From Pirellulales bacterium (lineage in GTDB: Bacteria > Planctomycetota > Planctomycetia > Pirellulales > Lacipirellulaceae), in the NCBI GenBank assembly GCA_028279215.1, contig JANQOF010000062.1, forward strand, positions 1 through 64,000: DNA of 64,000 nucleotides, written 5' to 3'. The translations under genes were made by a program, and so were the position numbers. Under the pieces are notes generated by a model, which was given only the letters and a program-made list of their open reading frames with translations, searched no databases and was not told the origin of the DNA. Positions 53,275 through 63,062 of the stretch are shown one piece after another; within the stretch, counting starts at the first letter, position 1, and every line of letters begins with the position of its first letter.

Positions 53275-54159
53275 TTACCTCAGCGCCGTACGATCTCGAG
53301 CTCCCTTCAGTAACCGAAAAGGGGCCAGCAGATTGGCCAGTAGCGTTGGGGAGGAACCATCGGCTTGGAAAAGTAACGCCGTCGCATCATCTTGTTGCAG
53401 ATTGCCCTGGTCGAGCGCGGCAACTCGAGCTAACAACGTTGGGAGAACCTGACCGGGCTGAGACGCGTCGATTTCTGCCACGACGTCCAGTAGTCCGTTG
53501 AAACCGAGTGCTTGACCAGTTCGAGCAATGGCTTCGGTGAATGCGTCGCTCACGCAAAGAACAAGATCGCCGGGGGACAGCGTGATTTGGAATCGTGAGT
53601 AGTTCGACCTATCGCTAACCCCTAGTGGCGTGTCCGCCAAACCATCTCCACGAACAGCCTCGGCAGCGAGTTCGGCAGATTCCCACTCTTCGCGGCTTGC
53701 ACGGTACAGCAGAGCAACTGGGTGCCCCGCATTGCAAAACTGCAAATCGCGCGTCGGCGAAAAGTAAGTGCAAACCAGAGCCGTTGCAAATATGGTAGGG
53801 TCGGTAACCGCGAAGAACTGCTCGTTCATCTCGCGCACAAGACGCATCTGGTCGATCACATTGATGTTCTTCCTCATCAAATCGCGCAGGCCTGTCGCGA
53901 TTCCGGAGACGCCTGGGCCATGACCGCTGACATCCGCGAGCAGCACTCGCGAGATGCGGCCCGACGCGCACGAGGAAATGTAGTACACATCTCCGCCACG
54001 ATCTGCTGAGCCGTGAGCGCTGCTGTGTAGCCAGATTCGTAGACCGGGCACCGAAAAGGAGCGATCGATCGAGGAGTTGCCGCCCCAAACCTCCATGCAT
54101 TCCATGCGATCGGTGATCTGATCAGGTGGCTGCATCTGGATTGAGCCTATTGCCAGCAT
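53275..54159 (-). CDS. SpoIIE/PP2C-type serine phosphatase
   Basis: A 294-residue phosphatase. Metal-binding motifs include DRGGDVYYIS, LLADVSGHGPG and FCNAGHPVALLY, and the end QGNLQQDDATALLF. Such enzymes dephosphorylate STAS proteins in partner switching, so it may serve the STAS/RsbW pair at 26.7 kb (inference). Starts at 54159 or 54135 are possible. Confidence 0.9.
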   Translation of the reverse strand: MLAIGSIQMQPPDQITDRMECMEVWGGNSSIDRSFSVPGLRIWLHSSAHGSADRGGDVYYISSCASGRISRVLLADVSGHGPGVSGIATGLRDLMRKNINVIDQMRLVREMNEQFFAVTDPTIFATALVCTYFSPTRDLQFCNAGHPVALLYRASREEWESAELAAEAVRGDGLADTPLGVSDRSNYSRFQITLSPGDLVLCVSDAFTEAIARTGQALGFNGLLDVVAEIDASQPGQVLPTLLARVAALDQGNLQQDDATALLFQADGSSPTLLANLLAPFRLLKGARDRTALR

Positions 54160-54397
54160 CGGAATGCTGTGGGTTGTTGAATCGCCGAACGGATCGGGCG
54201 TACGATATCCGGCAAAGCGGGCGAAGTTCAGATTAGTCCGCCATTCTAATGCTGCGGGGTATCAGGTTGTACGGACAGGCAGTGGGCGTTGTGCATGGTG
54301 GCGATACAATTTCAAGATGAAACACTCGAATGGTCTGCTCGACTCGGCTTTGCCGCACTTCCTGATCTGGTGAACTCTGAACTAGCGGGACTGCCAA

Positions 54398-54805
54398 ATG
54401 CTGTTTTACGCGAAGTTGTATCTCCTTAGCCTGCTGGTATTCTTGGTGGTAGACGCGATTTGGCTAGCTGTCGTCGCCCGCGGTTTCTATCGAAAACACC
54501 TCGGTTTCCTGTTGGCCGAACAGCCCAACTGGTGGGCGGCGATCGCATTCTACGCTCTGTTCGTTGCAGGGATCATCGTCTTCGCAACTGCTCCCGCACT
54601 ATCCGTGGGGTCTTTCTGGAGAGCCGTGGCGTTAGGTGGCTTCTTCGGTCTGGTTACCTATGCCACCTACGATTTGACCAATCTGGCCACCGTGAAGGAC
54701 TGGCCTTGGGTTGTTACCGCCATCGATCTCACTTGGGGTGTGGTCCTCTCTGCGACGATCAGCAGTGTTGGCTATCTCACGGGACGATGGTTGGGATCAA
54801 CTTAG
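54398..54805 (+). CDS. DUF2177 family membrane protein
   Basis: A 135-residue protein with four membrane helices, e.g. LYLLSLLVFLVVDAIWLAVV, IAFYALFVAGIIVFA, and the family motif YDLTNLATVKDWPW. Function unknown. It is followed 30 bases later by another membrane protein gene. Confidence 0.9.
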   Translation: MLFYAKLYLLSLLVFLVVDAIWLAVVARGFYRKHLGFLLAEQPNWWAAIAFYALFVAGIIVFATAPALSVGSFWRAVALGGFFGLVTYATYDLTNLATVKDWPWVVTAIDLTWGVVLSATISSVGYLTGRWLGST

Positions 54806-54835
54806 CCAATCTAGCCAGCGACAACGGAGGACTAC

Positions 54836-55303
54836 GTGTTGTCTGAAGGATTGATCCGTGTGGTGTTCATCTCCCACGTAGCCGCAACGTGGTTGATGAT
54901 TGGCCTTGTGTGGTTTGTGCAAGTGGTCCACTATCCGCTGTTTGGTGAGGTTGGCAGCTCGAAATTTGTAACTTACGAGCAGCGCCACACATCGCGAACG
55001 AGTTGGGTGGTTGGCCCACCGATGCTAGTCGAAGCAGCCACGTCCGTGTTGCTACTCTGGCGTCGCCCGCCGGGCATCCCGTTATGGCAGGTTTGGCTCG
55101 GCGCCGCGCTACTGGCCGGTGTATGGCTATCGACCGCGCTTCTGCAGGTGCCGTGCCACAGTCTGCTATCGAAGCGTTTCGACGTCGCAGCGCTAAAGCA
55201 CCTGGTGGCGACGAACTGGATCCGAACCACGGCCTGGAGTGCTCGCGGCATCTTGGTGTTGTCGATGCTGTGGTATATCTGGCCCGCATATCAACCTCAG
55301 TAA
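54836..55303 (+). CDS. Membrane protein of unknown function
   Basis: A 155-residue protein from GTG 54836, with GGAGG five bases upstream. Helices HVAATWLMIGLVWFVQVVHY, VGPPMLVEAATSVLLLW, and LGAALLAGVWLSTALLQVP. Charged motif SKFVTYEQRHTSRTSW between them. It is probably co-transcribed with the DUF2177 gene. Confidence 0.75.
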   Translation: MLSEGLIRVVFISHVAATWLMIGLVWFVQVVHYPLFGEVGSSKFVTYEQRHTSRTSWVVGPPMLVEAATSVLLLWRRPPGIPLWQVWLGAALLAGVWLSTALLQVPCHSLLSKRFDVAALKHLVATNWIRTTAWSARGILVLSMLWYIWPAYQPQ

Positions 55304-55489
55304 AGGGCACCGAGCGATGAGATGGCCAATGTTCGGGTCGGCGAGCGGGCGTGTGACGTCGGGGTTTCGATTCAAAACGCTCCTAGGATTTGTCGAGAAC
55401 CGCAAGCTCCTGGCGATCTGCTCGACTCGCGTCCTTGAAACTGGCACAATAGAGGTGTCCCTCCACCAGTCCACCTCAGGAATCCCGCT

Positions 55490-56791
55490 ATGCCGCCCAC
55501 CACGAATCGTCGACAGTTTCTTTCCAAAGCCGCTACGGGCGCGGCGGCGTTCGCCGCTGCTACGCATTGGACAGCCTCGAGTTATGCCCGAGTTGTGGGG
55601 GCCAACGATCGAATTCGTATTGGCGTGATTGGCGTCGGCGGCATGGGGTCGCTGCATACTCGCTGCTTGCGAGACTTGTCGGAACCGAACAACCTCCAGA
55701 CAATCTCTGTAGCCGATTGCTGGCTCACTCGTGCGCAAGCAGGTGCCAAAACCTTGGGGGCGCCGAATGTCTACTCCGACTATCGCCGTGTGCTGGACGA
55801 CGACATCGACTACGTCACCATTGCTACTCCCGAGCATCATCACAAGCAGATGACTTGCGATGCGCTCGATGCTGGCAAAGCGGTTTACTGCGAAAAACCG
55901 ATGACGCACACGATCGACGAGGGGTTGGCGGTTATCGAAAAGCAACAGCAGACGGGCCTGCCGGTGCAAGTTGGCGTTCAGTCAACTTCCGACGACATCT
56001 ATCGTGACGCGGCCAAAGCGATTCGCAAAGGCGTGCTAGGGCAGGTGGTTCAAATACAAACCGAGTACGTCCGCCGCTACGGCGAGCAGGGGCCATGGCG
56101 ACAACCAAAGGTAGTCCGTAAGCACGCGACAAAGCCGGCTGATCTCGACTGGAAAGCTTGGCTTGGCCACGCCGAGCAGCGTGAATGGAATCCCAACCAC
56201 TACTTTGAGTGGCGCAACTACTCGGCGTATTCTGGCGGAGTTGCAACGGACCTGTTCATTCACCGCATCTCACGCATGATCATCGCCTGCGACTTGGAAT
56301 ACCCCACGCGCGTCGTCGGTATGGGTGGCATCTGGCAATGGCCCGACGGACGAGACCTGCCTGACAACTTCGAGATGATCTGCGAGTACCCGCGCGGCTT
56401 GACGATGTACGTACTCGGCACGCAAAGTAACCGAGTGGGCGTCGATCACCTGATCCGTGGTTATCGGGCTACCATGCAGTTTGCTGGCAACCGATGGATC
56501 GCTCGCGACAAGGATGGCAAGCAGCTTGCCAAGGGCGCTGGCGACGTAAGCGAGAGCATCCACAAGCACCATACGAATCTCCACAACCACTTGCGCAGCG
56601 GCGAGCCTCTCAGTTGTCCCGTGAAGATCGGTATGGCCGGAGTCGCCGCAGTTTGCATGGCCAACCACTCATGGCGGACCAGCCAGATGATGGCTTGGGA
56701 CGCCGACCACATGAAGATGGTTCCAGCAAGTACGCTAACGAATGTGGAGTCGCATCAAGTGAGTAGAACAGAAGCTGCTACAAGCAGTTAG
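55490..56791 (+). CDS. Tat-exported Gfo/Idh/MocA oxidoreductase
   Basis: A 433-residue enzyme. The N-terminus TNRRQFLSKAATGAAAFAAA is a twin-arginine signal. The NAD(P) fold is GVIGVGGMGSLHTRC, and EHHHKQM then YCEKPMTHTIDEGL contains the EKP motif. It is of the large planctomycete family thought to act on sugars in the periplasm; the substrate is unknown. Confidence 0.95.
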   Translation: MPPTTNRRQFLSKAATGAAAFAAATHWTASSYARVVGANDRIRIGVIGVGGMGSLHTRCLRDLSEPNNLQTISVADCWLTRAQAGAKTLGAPNVYSDYRRVLDDDIDYVTIATPEHHHKQMTCDALDAGKAVYCEKPMTHTIDEGLAVIEKQQQTGLPVQVGVQSTSDDIYRDAAKAIRKGVLGQVVQIQTEYVRRYGEQGPWRQPKVVRKHATKPADLDWKAWLGHAEQREWNPNHYFEWRNYSAYSGGVATDLFIHRISRMIIACDLEYPTRVVGMGGIWQWPDGRDLPDNFEMICEYPRGLTMYVLGTQSNRVGVDHLIRGYRATMQFAGNRWIARDKDGKQLAKGAGDVSESIHKHHTNLHNHLRSGEPLSCPVKIGMAGVAAVCMANHSWRTSQMMAWDADHMKMVPASTLTNVESHQVSRTEAATSS

Positions 56792-57070
56792 AATTCAAAG
56801 CGCGTCGCTTACGCCGATCGACTATTGACTCGCCGTTGTCTAAGCACTCGAACGCACCAATACGGACGAGGAAACCGAATGGGGACGGCCTGCTCACGGT
56901 GGCTACAACCGCGAAACGGTTGTCTATGGTTTGCGCTGCACACCTGCGGCTAACCCTCGCCCAAGGTGCGCGTTCGACGTGTTTTGTCGTAGTGCGTTTC
57001 GTAGCTACAATACGCACGTAGTGCCACCCACTTCTGCACGAGCCTATTCCACACGGCCAAGGAACCTGTC

Positions 57071-59173
57071 ATGGCTACGCGTCGCGAGTTCATCCAGTCT
57101 TTACCCGCCGCGAGCGCCGCCTTCGCCGTAGCTAGTCACATGGTGCTGGACGAGAATCCCGCTGTCGCGCAAACAGCGGCGCCCGCCGAAGGGCACTTCC
57201 ATCCCAAGGGTAAAGCACCGTCGAAATTCACGCGAGAGGTCCTCGAGAAGTCCAAGGCGACTCTGCCATTCGACGACACTCGCGACCTAGAGGAGCAGAA
57301 GAAGGGATTCATCGCTCCGATGAAGCAACTCAAGATCGAAGCCGATGCGGGGCACGTGGCTTGGGACATGGCGCGGTTTCAGTTCCTCGACCAGGAAAAG
57401 GAGTTCGACAGTATTCATCCGTCGCTGCTTCGACAATCGCGGCTGAACAACAACTACGGGCTGTACAAGGTCACCGACGACATCTATCAAGTTCGTGGGT
57501 TTGACCTGTCCGACATCTCGTTCGTCCGCGGCGAGAAGGGCTGGATTGTGATCGACCCGCTCATTACTGCCGAAGTGGTGCGAGCCGCGTGGGCGCTTTT
57601 CCAGGAGCATATTGGCGACAGTCGCCCCGTGTCCGCTGTGATCTACTCGCATTCGCATACCGATCATTGGGGCGGCGTGCGGGGAATCCTCTCCGACGAG
57701 GACCTTGCGTCTGGCGAAGTCGACATCATCGCCCCGCGCGATTTCATGAGTCACACCATTTCGGAGAACGTCTATGCCGGCAACGCCATGAACCGTCGGC
57801 TGTTCTACCAGTACGGGCTGAACCTCCCGGCCGGCCCGCACGGATACGTGGGCCAAGGGCTGGGCCAGGGAACTTCGGCAGGCGCCATTGGCCTGATCGC
57901 GCCGACGCGGATTGTGGAAGACGACATCGAGGAGATGCGAGTCGACGGTGTGCTCATGATCCACCAGAACACGCCGAACACCGAAGCACCCTCGGAGATG
58001 AACACGTACTTTCCCGAACACAAAGCGCTGTGGATGGCCGAGAATGTTGTCTCCACGTTGCACAACATCTACACGTTGCGGGGCGCGCCGGTGCGCGACC
58101 CGCTACGATGGTCGAAATACATCGGCGAAGCCTTGTACCAATTCGGCGTCAACGCCGATGTGATGTTCGCGTCGCACCATTGGCCGCGGTGGGGGAACGA
58201 TCGCATCCAGGAAGTGCTACGGGCGCAACGCGACTTGTACGCCAACATGAATAATCAATGCCTTCACTACGCCAACCGTGGCGTGACGATCAACCAGATT
58301 CATAACGTCTACCAGCTACCGCAAGGTCTTCAACAGCAATGGCACACGCGAGGATATCACGGTTCGTCCGAGCACAACGCTCGCGGCGTGGTGCAACGCT
58401 ATCTCGGTTTTTGGGACTGCAATCCGACGACGCTCATCCCGCTCTCGCCTGAGGATTCCGCGCCACTGTACGTCGAGATGATGGGCGGGGCCGAGGCGAT
58501 CATGGCCAAAGGCCGCGAACTGCATGCGGCGGGCAAATATCGGCACGCCACCGAGATCCTCAACAAGCTGGTGTTCGCCGAACCGAGCAACCGCGCAGCC
58601 AAAGACCTGTTGGCCGACGTGTTCGAGCAGCTTGGGTACCAGCAGGAGAATCCCGGGTTGCGCAACAGCTTCCTCGCCGGTGCTCTGGAGCTTCGTTCGG
58701 GCATACCTCAAGACCCGATTCCCGACAGCTCCAGCCCCGACGTGATTCGCGCGATGACGACCGAGCTGTTCCTGAACTTTCTTGGGATCAAGATGGACAG
58801 CCGCAAAGCGGAGGGGCTACGGTTCACGATCAACCTGATCACGCCCGACAATGGCGAAAAGTTCCTCATCGAGCTGGAGAATGCGACGCTAACCAATATC
58901 AAGGGATATACGGCCGACAACCCAGATCTGACGCTAACCATCAATCGCGCCGATCTCGAGCAAACGATGATGGGGGCCAAGCCGCTCGAAGATCAGATTT
59001 CCGATGGCACGTGCAAGGCGGAGGGAGATGTCACCATACTGGCTAAGCTGGCTGCCACGATGGTTGACTTCTACACGCGGTTTGAGATTCTGCCTGGCAC
59101 GAAGGCAAGTCAGGACAAGCTGGCGGCCAGCAATGCCTACGAGGCTGATCCCGGCAAACCAATTGCTGAGTGA
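57071..59173 (+). CDS. Alkyl sulfatase, metallo-beta-lactamase fold
   Basis: A 700-residue exported enzyme with Tat-like start ATRREFIQSLPAASAAFAV. The MBL zinc motif is SHSHTDHWGG, then the dimerisation domain (AEAIMAKGRELHAAGKYRHA...) and a C-terminal SCP2-like domain. It should release sulfate from long-chain alkyl sulfates such as SDS. Length and order match the family (about 660). Confidence 0.95.
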   Translation: MATRREFIQSLPAASAAFAVASHMVLDENPAVAQTAAPAEGHFHPKGKAPSKFTREVLEKSKATLPFDDTRDLEEQKKGFIAPMKQLKIEADAGHVAWDMARFQFLDQEKEFDSIHPSLLRQSRLNNNYGLYKVTDDIYQVRGFDLSDISFVRGEKGWIVIDPLITAEVVRAAWALFQEHIGDSRPVSAVIYSHSHTDHWGGVRGILSDEDLASGEVDIIAPRDFMSHTISENVYAGNAMNRRLFYQYGLNLPAGPHGYVGQGLGQGTSAGAIGLIAPTRIVEDDIEEMRVDGVLMIHQNTPNTEAPSEMNTYFPEHKALWMAENVVSTLHNIYTLRGAPVRDPLRWSKYIGEALYQFGVNADVMFASHHWPRWGNDRIQEVLRAQRDLYANMNNQCLHYANRGVTINQIHNVYQLPQGLQQQWHTRGYHGSSEHNARGVVQRYLGFWDCNPTTLIPLSPEDSAPLYVEMMGGAEAIMAKGRELHAAGKYRHATEILNKLVFAEPSNRAAKDLLADVFEQLGYQQENPGLRNSFLAGALELRSGIPQDPIPDSSSPDVIRAMTTELFLNFLGIKMDSRKAEGLRFTINLITPDNGEKFLIELENATLTNIKGYTADNPDLTLTINRADLEQTMMGAKPLEDQISDGTCKAEGDVTILAKLAATMVDFYTRFEILPGTKASQDKLAASNAYEADPGKPIAE

Positions 59174-59203
59174 GATTCACTCGACCAACAAAGGCAAGTA
59201 TTC

Positions 59204-59899
59204 ATGAGCCCAATCGAGAAGTTACCCGGATCGAACCTGACGCAATGGATCAGCCGTCCGTTCATCACGGGCGTATTGGCGTTCTTGCCGCTTGCTCTCA
59301 CGCTTGCCGTCTTCGCGTGGGTGGTTGTCTTTCTCCACGATCTGGTCGGACCGAGTAGCGGATTTGGTAAGATCCTGTCGTCGATCGGTCTGAGTTTTGT
59401 CGCTTGCGAAGTGATCGCGTACACACTTGGATTGGCCGGAACGCTCGCGCTTATCTACGTCCTCGGTGTGCTAACCAACAGCCGATTCGGCCATCGTTAT
59501 CACTCGGCGGTCGAAGGCGCGGTCCAGCGCGTCCCACTGATGGGCACGGTGTACGACGCATCGAAGCAACTTACCAGCATGTTCGACCGCAACAACGAAG
59601 AATTGAAGGCCATGACGCCGGTGTTGTGTTTCTTTGGCGGCGAAGGGGGCACTGCGACGCTCGCGTTGATGCCCAACGCTCGCCGGATTCGACTCTTTGG
59701 CAAAGACTACCACATGGTTATGATACCCACGGCGCCTGTACCGTTTGGCGGTGCGCTGCTTTGCGTGCCCGCCGAATGTGTCAAGCCCGCGAGATGCTCT
59801 TTCGACGGCGTCGTCAACGTGTTCATGTCGATGGGCGCCAGTGCGCCCGACGTGCTTGGCGACGACTCCGAAGCAGAGACGAACTCGGATGAACAATGA
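59204..59899 (+). CDS. DUF502 family membrane protein
   Basis: A 231-residue protein with two membrane helices (FITGVLAFLPLALTLAVFAW and TLGLAGTLALIYVLGVLT) and the DUF502 core VQRVPLMGTVYDASKQLTSM. Starts 30 bases after the alkyl sulfatase. Function unknown. Confidence 0.92.
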   Translation: MSPIEKLPGSNLTQWISRPFITGVLAFLPLALTLAVFAWVVVFLHDLVGPSSGFGKILSSIGLSFVACEVIAYTLGLAGTLALIYVLGVLTNSRFGHRYHSAVEGAVQRVPLMGTVYDASKQLTSMFDRNNEELKAMTPVLCFFGGEGGTATLALMPNARRIRLFGKDYHMVMIPTAPVPFGGALLCVPAECVKPARCSFDGVVNVFMSMGASAPDVLGDDSEAETNSDEQ

Positions 59900-59929
59900 T
59901 ACGGCGATGGCCGATTGGGGAATAACAGG

Positions 59930-60541
59930 ATGCTGGGTAACCTGAAAGAGAAGTTACTCTCCTCGAAACCACAAAAACTAGCCCGGGCGTTTGTTCGGCT
60001 GGGATGGATTGGGTTCTGGTTGCAGGTCGTATTTGGCATGCTGCCGGTCGTCTCGACGGTCTACTTGTTGTTCTTCAGCAGCACAGCGCCTACTCAATGG
60101 AGTGGGCTGGGAATCGCCGAGTGCTTAGGGCTTGGCGGGCTGCTGATCATTGGCTTCACCATCTACTGGTTCTATCGCTATACGCGATTGGGCAACCGAA
60201 TGCTCGACCCCGAGAAGCGTCCCTCGAGGACATCGGTTATCAATACGCTCTGGACTGGCCTGGTTGCGAGCTGTTTAGGAATCCTGTTCTCGATGCTGCT
60301 GCTGATGGCCGAGGTCATCCGCCTGATGATTGTCTTCATGCGTGCGCCGCAAGGAGGAGTGCCCGTGATACAAACAGAGGTGCAAGATTCGTCAAGTTGG
60401 GTATCGGCGATGGATATGAACGGTCTGTTGGCCGACCTCTGCGTGCTTGCTGCCGAATTTGTCGTAATGACGTTTACGTTGTGGCTGCTGTTCCGCATCA
60501 CAGCGGCGACGGAGTACGAGCACGATGACGCAAGCACTTGA
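59930..60541 (+). CDS. DUF3611 family membrane protein, copy 1
   Basis: A 203-residue protein from ATG 59930 (TTG 59915 also possible). Four membrane helices, with ARAFVRLGWIGFWLQVVFG at the start, typical of DUF3611, which is best known in cyanobacteria and plastids. A paralog follows 128 bases later. Confidence 0.85.
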   Translation: MLGNLKEKLLSSKPQKLARAFVRLGWIGFWLQVVFGMLPVVSTVYLLFFSSTAPTQWSGLGIAECLGLGGLLIIGFTIYWFYRYTRLGNRMLDPEKRPSRTSVINTLWTGLVASCLGILFSMLLLMAEVIRLMIVFMRAPQGGVPVIQTEVQDSSSWVSAMDMNGLLADLCVLAAEFVVMTFTLWLLFRITAATEYEHDDAST

Positions 60542-60669
60542 TTCGGTTTTTGACGCGCTGACTTTCGACACGAGCCTCCGCGCTTATATTTCAAGCGGTC
60601 GCTTGCGGAGAGATCAAAGACGGCAACTGGCAGCCGTGCCATACGCAATCAACGCAAGAGCCATTCATC

Positions 60670-61245
60670 ATGTCCAATACAGGGTCCAACAACCTCGCTG
60701 GTAGTTTTGCTCGGCTGGGCTGGATCGGTTTTTGGATTCAGCTCGTCCTCGTCGCCATCCCGATCTTTTTGCTCGGGTATCTGCTGTACGGTAAGACGAC
60801 GGATACGGCGTTTACGCTGGACTTCAGAGACTACATGGCCCTGCTCGGCCTGCTGATCCTCGGATTCTCGGCCTTTTGGTCGCTTCGTTACGCGTACCTT
60901 GCCAAGCGAATTGCCGATCCCGAAAGGCGTCCCGCCGTATCGTCGTTGAGGCAGATACTTTGGATCGGCGTGGGCGTGAGTGTGGTGGGCATCTTGAGAT
61001 TTCTGGCAGTAACGTTCGTCGATGTGCTGAGATTCATTTTCCTTGTTGGTACCACACCCGCAGATGTCGATTCGGCCTCCAGGCCGCAAGTCGATACGCT
61101 CGTCGTCGGCCTATCGGAAATGAACGTCGTCAGCTTACTCGCCGAACTCTGCACCCTAGTAGGCGAGTTAATGCTGCTTGGGTTTTCGCTATGGCTGCTG
61201 TTTCAAGTGATTCGGTTGCCAGAAGCGGATGTATCGGAGAACTGA
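60670..61245 (+). CDS. DUF3611 family membrane protein, copy 2
   Basis: A 191-residue paralog of the preceding gene, with SFARLGWIGFWIQLVLVAIP, then LLGLLILGFSAFWSLRYAYL and ISNEMNVVSLLAE-like region. The duplication looks old, since less than half of the residues agree by eye. Confidence 0.87.
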   Translation: MSNTGSNNLAGSFARLGWIGFWIQLVLVAIPIFLLGYLLYGKTTDTAFTLDFRDYMALLGLLILGFSAFWSLRYAYLAKRIADPERRPAVSSLRQILWIGVGVSVVGILRFLAVTFVDVLRFIFLVGTTPADVDSASRPQVDTLVVGLSEMNVVSLLAELCTLVGELMLLGFSLWLLFQVIRLPEADVSEN

Positions 61246-61261
61246 GTGGCGTAACCGCGTG

Positions 61262-61690
61262 GTGTGGCACTGGGTTCTCCAGGTTCGCTAGTGCAGAGTT
61301 AAATTGCAAGTTTTTCGTTGAAAGTAGGCCACGAGTTTGATTAAATTTGGTCACTCCATGATGCGCATGTTGTATGCGCTGGTTCTTTGACAACATGTAG
61401 TGGCTAGTGCTGGTGCTGGTGGCAAGTGGAGGTTTTCCTGCGCGCTCGCGTGGCATTCCCAATTCCTCTTTCCCCCTTCTCGGCGCGGTATTGCCCCATT
61501 TGCGGGAAACCCTGGGGCAAAACTCTAAAATGCTGGCAGTCGACCGACTCCGTAAGTCCTTATACAGAAGCAGGTTAGGAGATTGCCCAAGAGTCGGGCT
61601 GATCGAGTTTTGCCCCAATGAATCGTGTTTGCCAAACCAGAGTTGTGGCAAAACTCTAAGATGTTGCAGCACAAGACTTTGCGCGGCTGA
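61262..61690 (+). ncRNA. Dispersed structured element, copy C
   Basis: Third copy: TTGAAA and TTAAAT 17 apart; hairpin GCGCAT-GTTGT-ATGCGC (61363-61379); boxA-like GTTCTTTGACAAC (61382-61394); TAGTGGCTAGTGCTGGTG repeats as in copy A; stem TTGCCCCA/TGGGGCAA around GCGGGAAACCC; and a final stem with GAGTTTTGCC/GGCAAAACTC. No IS scrap follows here. The 510 bases 61246-61756 contain only this element. Confidence 0.5.
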
Positions 61691-61756
61691 GTATTGTTAC
61701 AGCGCGGGGCAATTGGGGCTTTTGGAACCAAGTTCCAATGGTGTGTTTCACGCAGC

Positions 61757-62992
61757 CTACTTGGTGGCGGCCACCAAGAACGAAGGCTTGAGCGCCTCGA
61801 AGGTCAAGCGATCGAGTTGGTCGGTGCCTCGGGCGATGTTCAACATCCACTCTTGCACGTTGTCGTTGTGCGACCGTAGCGCTTGGCGGAGCTCGGTGAG
61901 ATGATCGACGGCGACCAGATTGATTACCAATCGACCTTGGGGACGAAGCCGGGCGTAGGCGGCTTCGGCAATGCGGATGACTTCGCGGCCGCTGCCGGCG
62001 ACAAAGATGCAATCGGGGTCGGGCAAGTTAGCCCAAGCGTCGGGGGCCTTGCCAAGGATCGGCACCACGTTGGTGACGTTGAAACGTTGAGCGTTGACCT
62101 CAATCAGGTGATAGTCGTCGGGCTCCATCTCAATGGCGTAAACCGTACCGTCGCTGGCGAGTTGAGCTGCTTCGACACTCACTGAACCACTGCCGGCACC
62201 CACGTCCCACACAATGCTGTCACGCCAGATGTCCATTTGGGCTAGTGCTAGCGAACGAACTTCGGCGGAGGTGATTAAGCCGTACTTCGGCCGTGATTGA
62301 ATGAACACTTCATCGGGATTGCCGAACAGGCGCTGACCAACGGCTTCGCGCGGGCGGTCGGGAAGCTCCTGCTGGCGGACGAGGATCATCACGTTGAGCG
62401 GCTCGAACGCCTGTTTGGCGATTTCGTCCAAACTGCCGCGGGTCACACGCTCGTTGCGAGCGCCGAGGTTCTCGCATACGTAGGCATCGAAGTAGTCGAT
62501 CTTTTTCGCCAAGAGTGCCTTGGCGATCTGGTTCGGCCCGATGTCGTCGGTAGTGAAGAGCCCCACCTTGTCGGCAACACGAATCTTCTCCACCACGCTG
62601 TCGAGAGGATTGTTTGCAAGATTGGTGAGATAGGCTTCGTCCCAGCTTTCCATCACCCGCGCGAACGCGAGTTGCATGCTGCTGACGTGCGGAACGACCT
62701 CGAACTGGGCCTTGTCGAACTCGTCGGTGAGGTAACGAGCCAGACCGTAGAACATGGGATCGCCGAACACCAACACGATGGCTCGACGATCGCCCACCGC
62801 GCGAATCTGGTTAGCGAGGTCCTGCAAATCGCCGCTAATAGCAATACGCTCGCCGGCGACCGATTCGGGCAAGAGATCAAGCGCCGGTTGAGCGCCGAGC
62901 ACCAACTCAGCGGTCTCGATCCGTTGGCTGAGCGCCGGCGCGATGGCCTGCAACCCGTCGTCGCCAATACCGATAATTGCAATCTTTGCCAT
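61757..62992 (-). CDS. cobL: Precorrin-6B/7 C5,15-methyltransferase (CbiE-CbiT fusion)
   Basis: A 411-residue fusion from ATG 62992. N-terminal CbiE part AKIAIIGIGDDGLQAIAPAL and FGDPMFYGLARYL; C-terminal CbiT part with WDVGAGSGSVSVEAAQLASD, the SAM motif. The enzyme methylates C5 and C15 of the corrin ring and decarboxylates it, in cobalamin synthesis. The order CbiE-CbiT is normal for CobL. Confidence 0.93.
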   Translation of the reverse strand: MAKIAIIGIGDDGLQAIAPALSQRIETAELVLGAQPALDLLPESVAGERIAISGDLQDLANQIRAVGDRRAIVLVFGDPMFYGLARYLTDEFDKAQFEVVPHVSSMQLAFARVMESWDEAYLTNLANNPLDSVVEKIRVADKVGLFTTDDIGPNQIAKALLAKKIDYFDAYVCENLGARNERVTRGSLDEIAKQAFEPLNVMILVRQQELPDRPREAVGQRLFGNPDEVFIQSRPKYGLITSAEVRSLALAQMDIWRDSIVWDVGAGSGSVSVEAAQLASDGTVYAIEMEPDDYHLIEVNAQRFNVTNVVPILGKAPDAWANLPDPDCIFVAGSGREVIRIAEAAYARLRPQGRLVINLVAVDHLTELRQALRSHNDNVQEWMLNIARGTDQLDRLTFEALKPSFLVAATK

Positions 62993-63062
62993 GGGAGCCA
63001 CAGTCCGTAGTCGATTGATATTCGACGTAATCTACCACCGACAACGGACTACTGACAACGGA

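Noticed and set aside
57287..58063. 258-codon minus-strand frame
   Set aside because: Shadow of the alkyl sulfatase gene.
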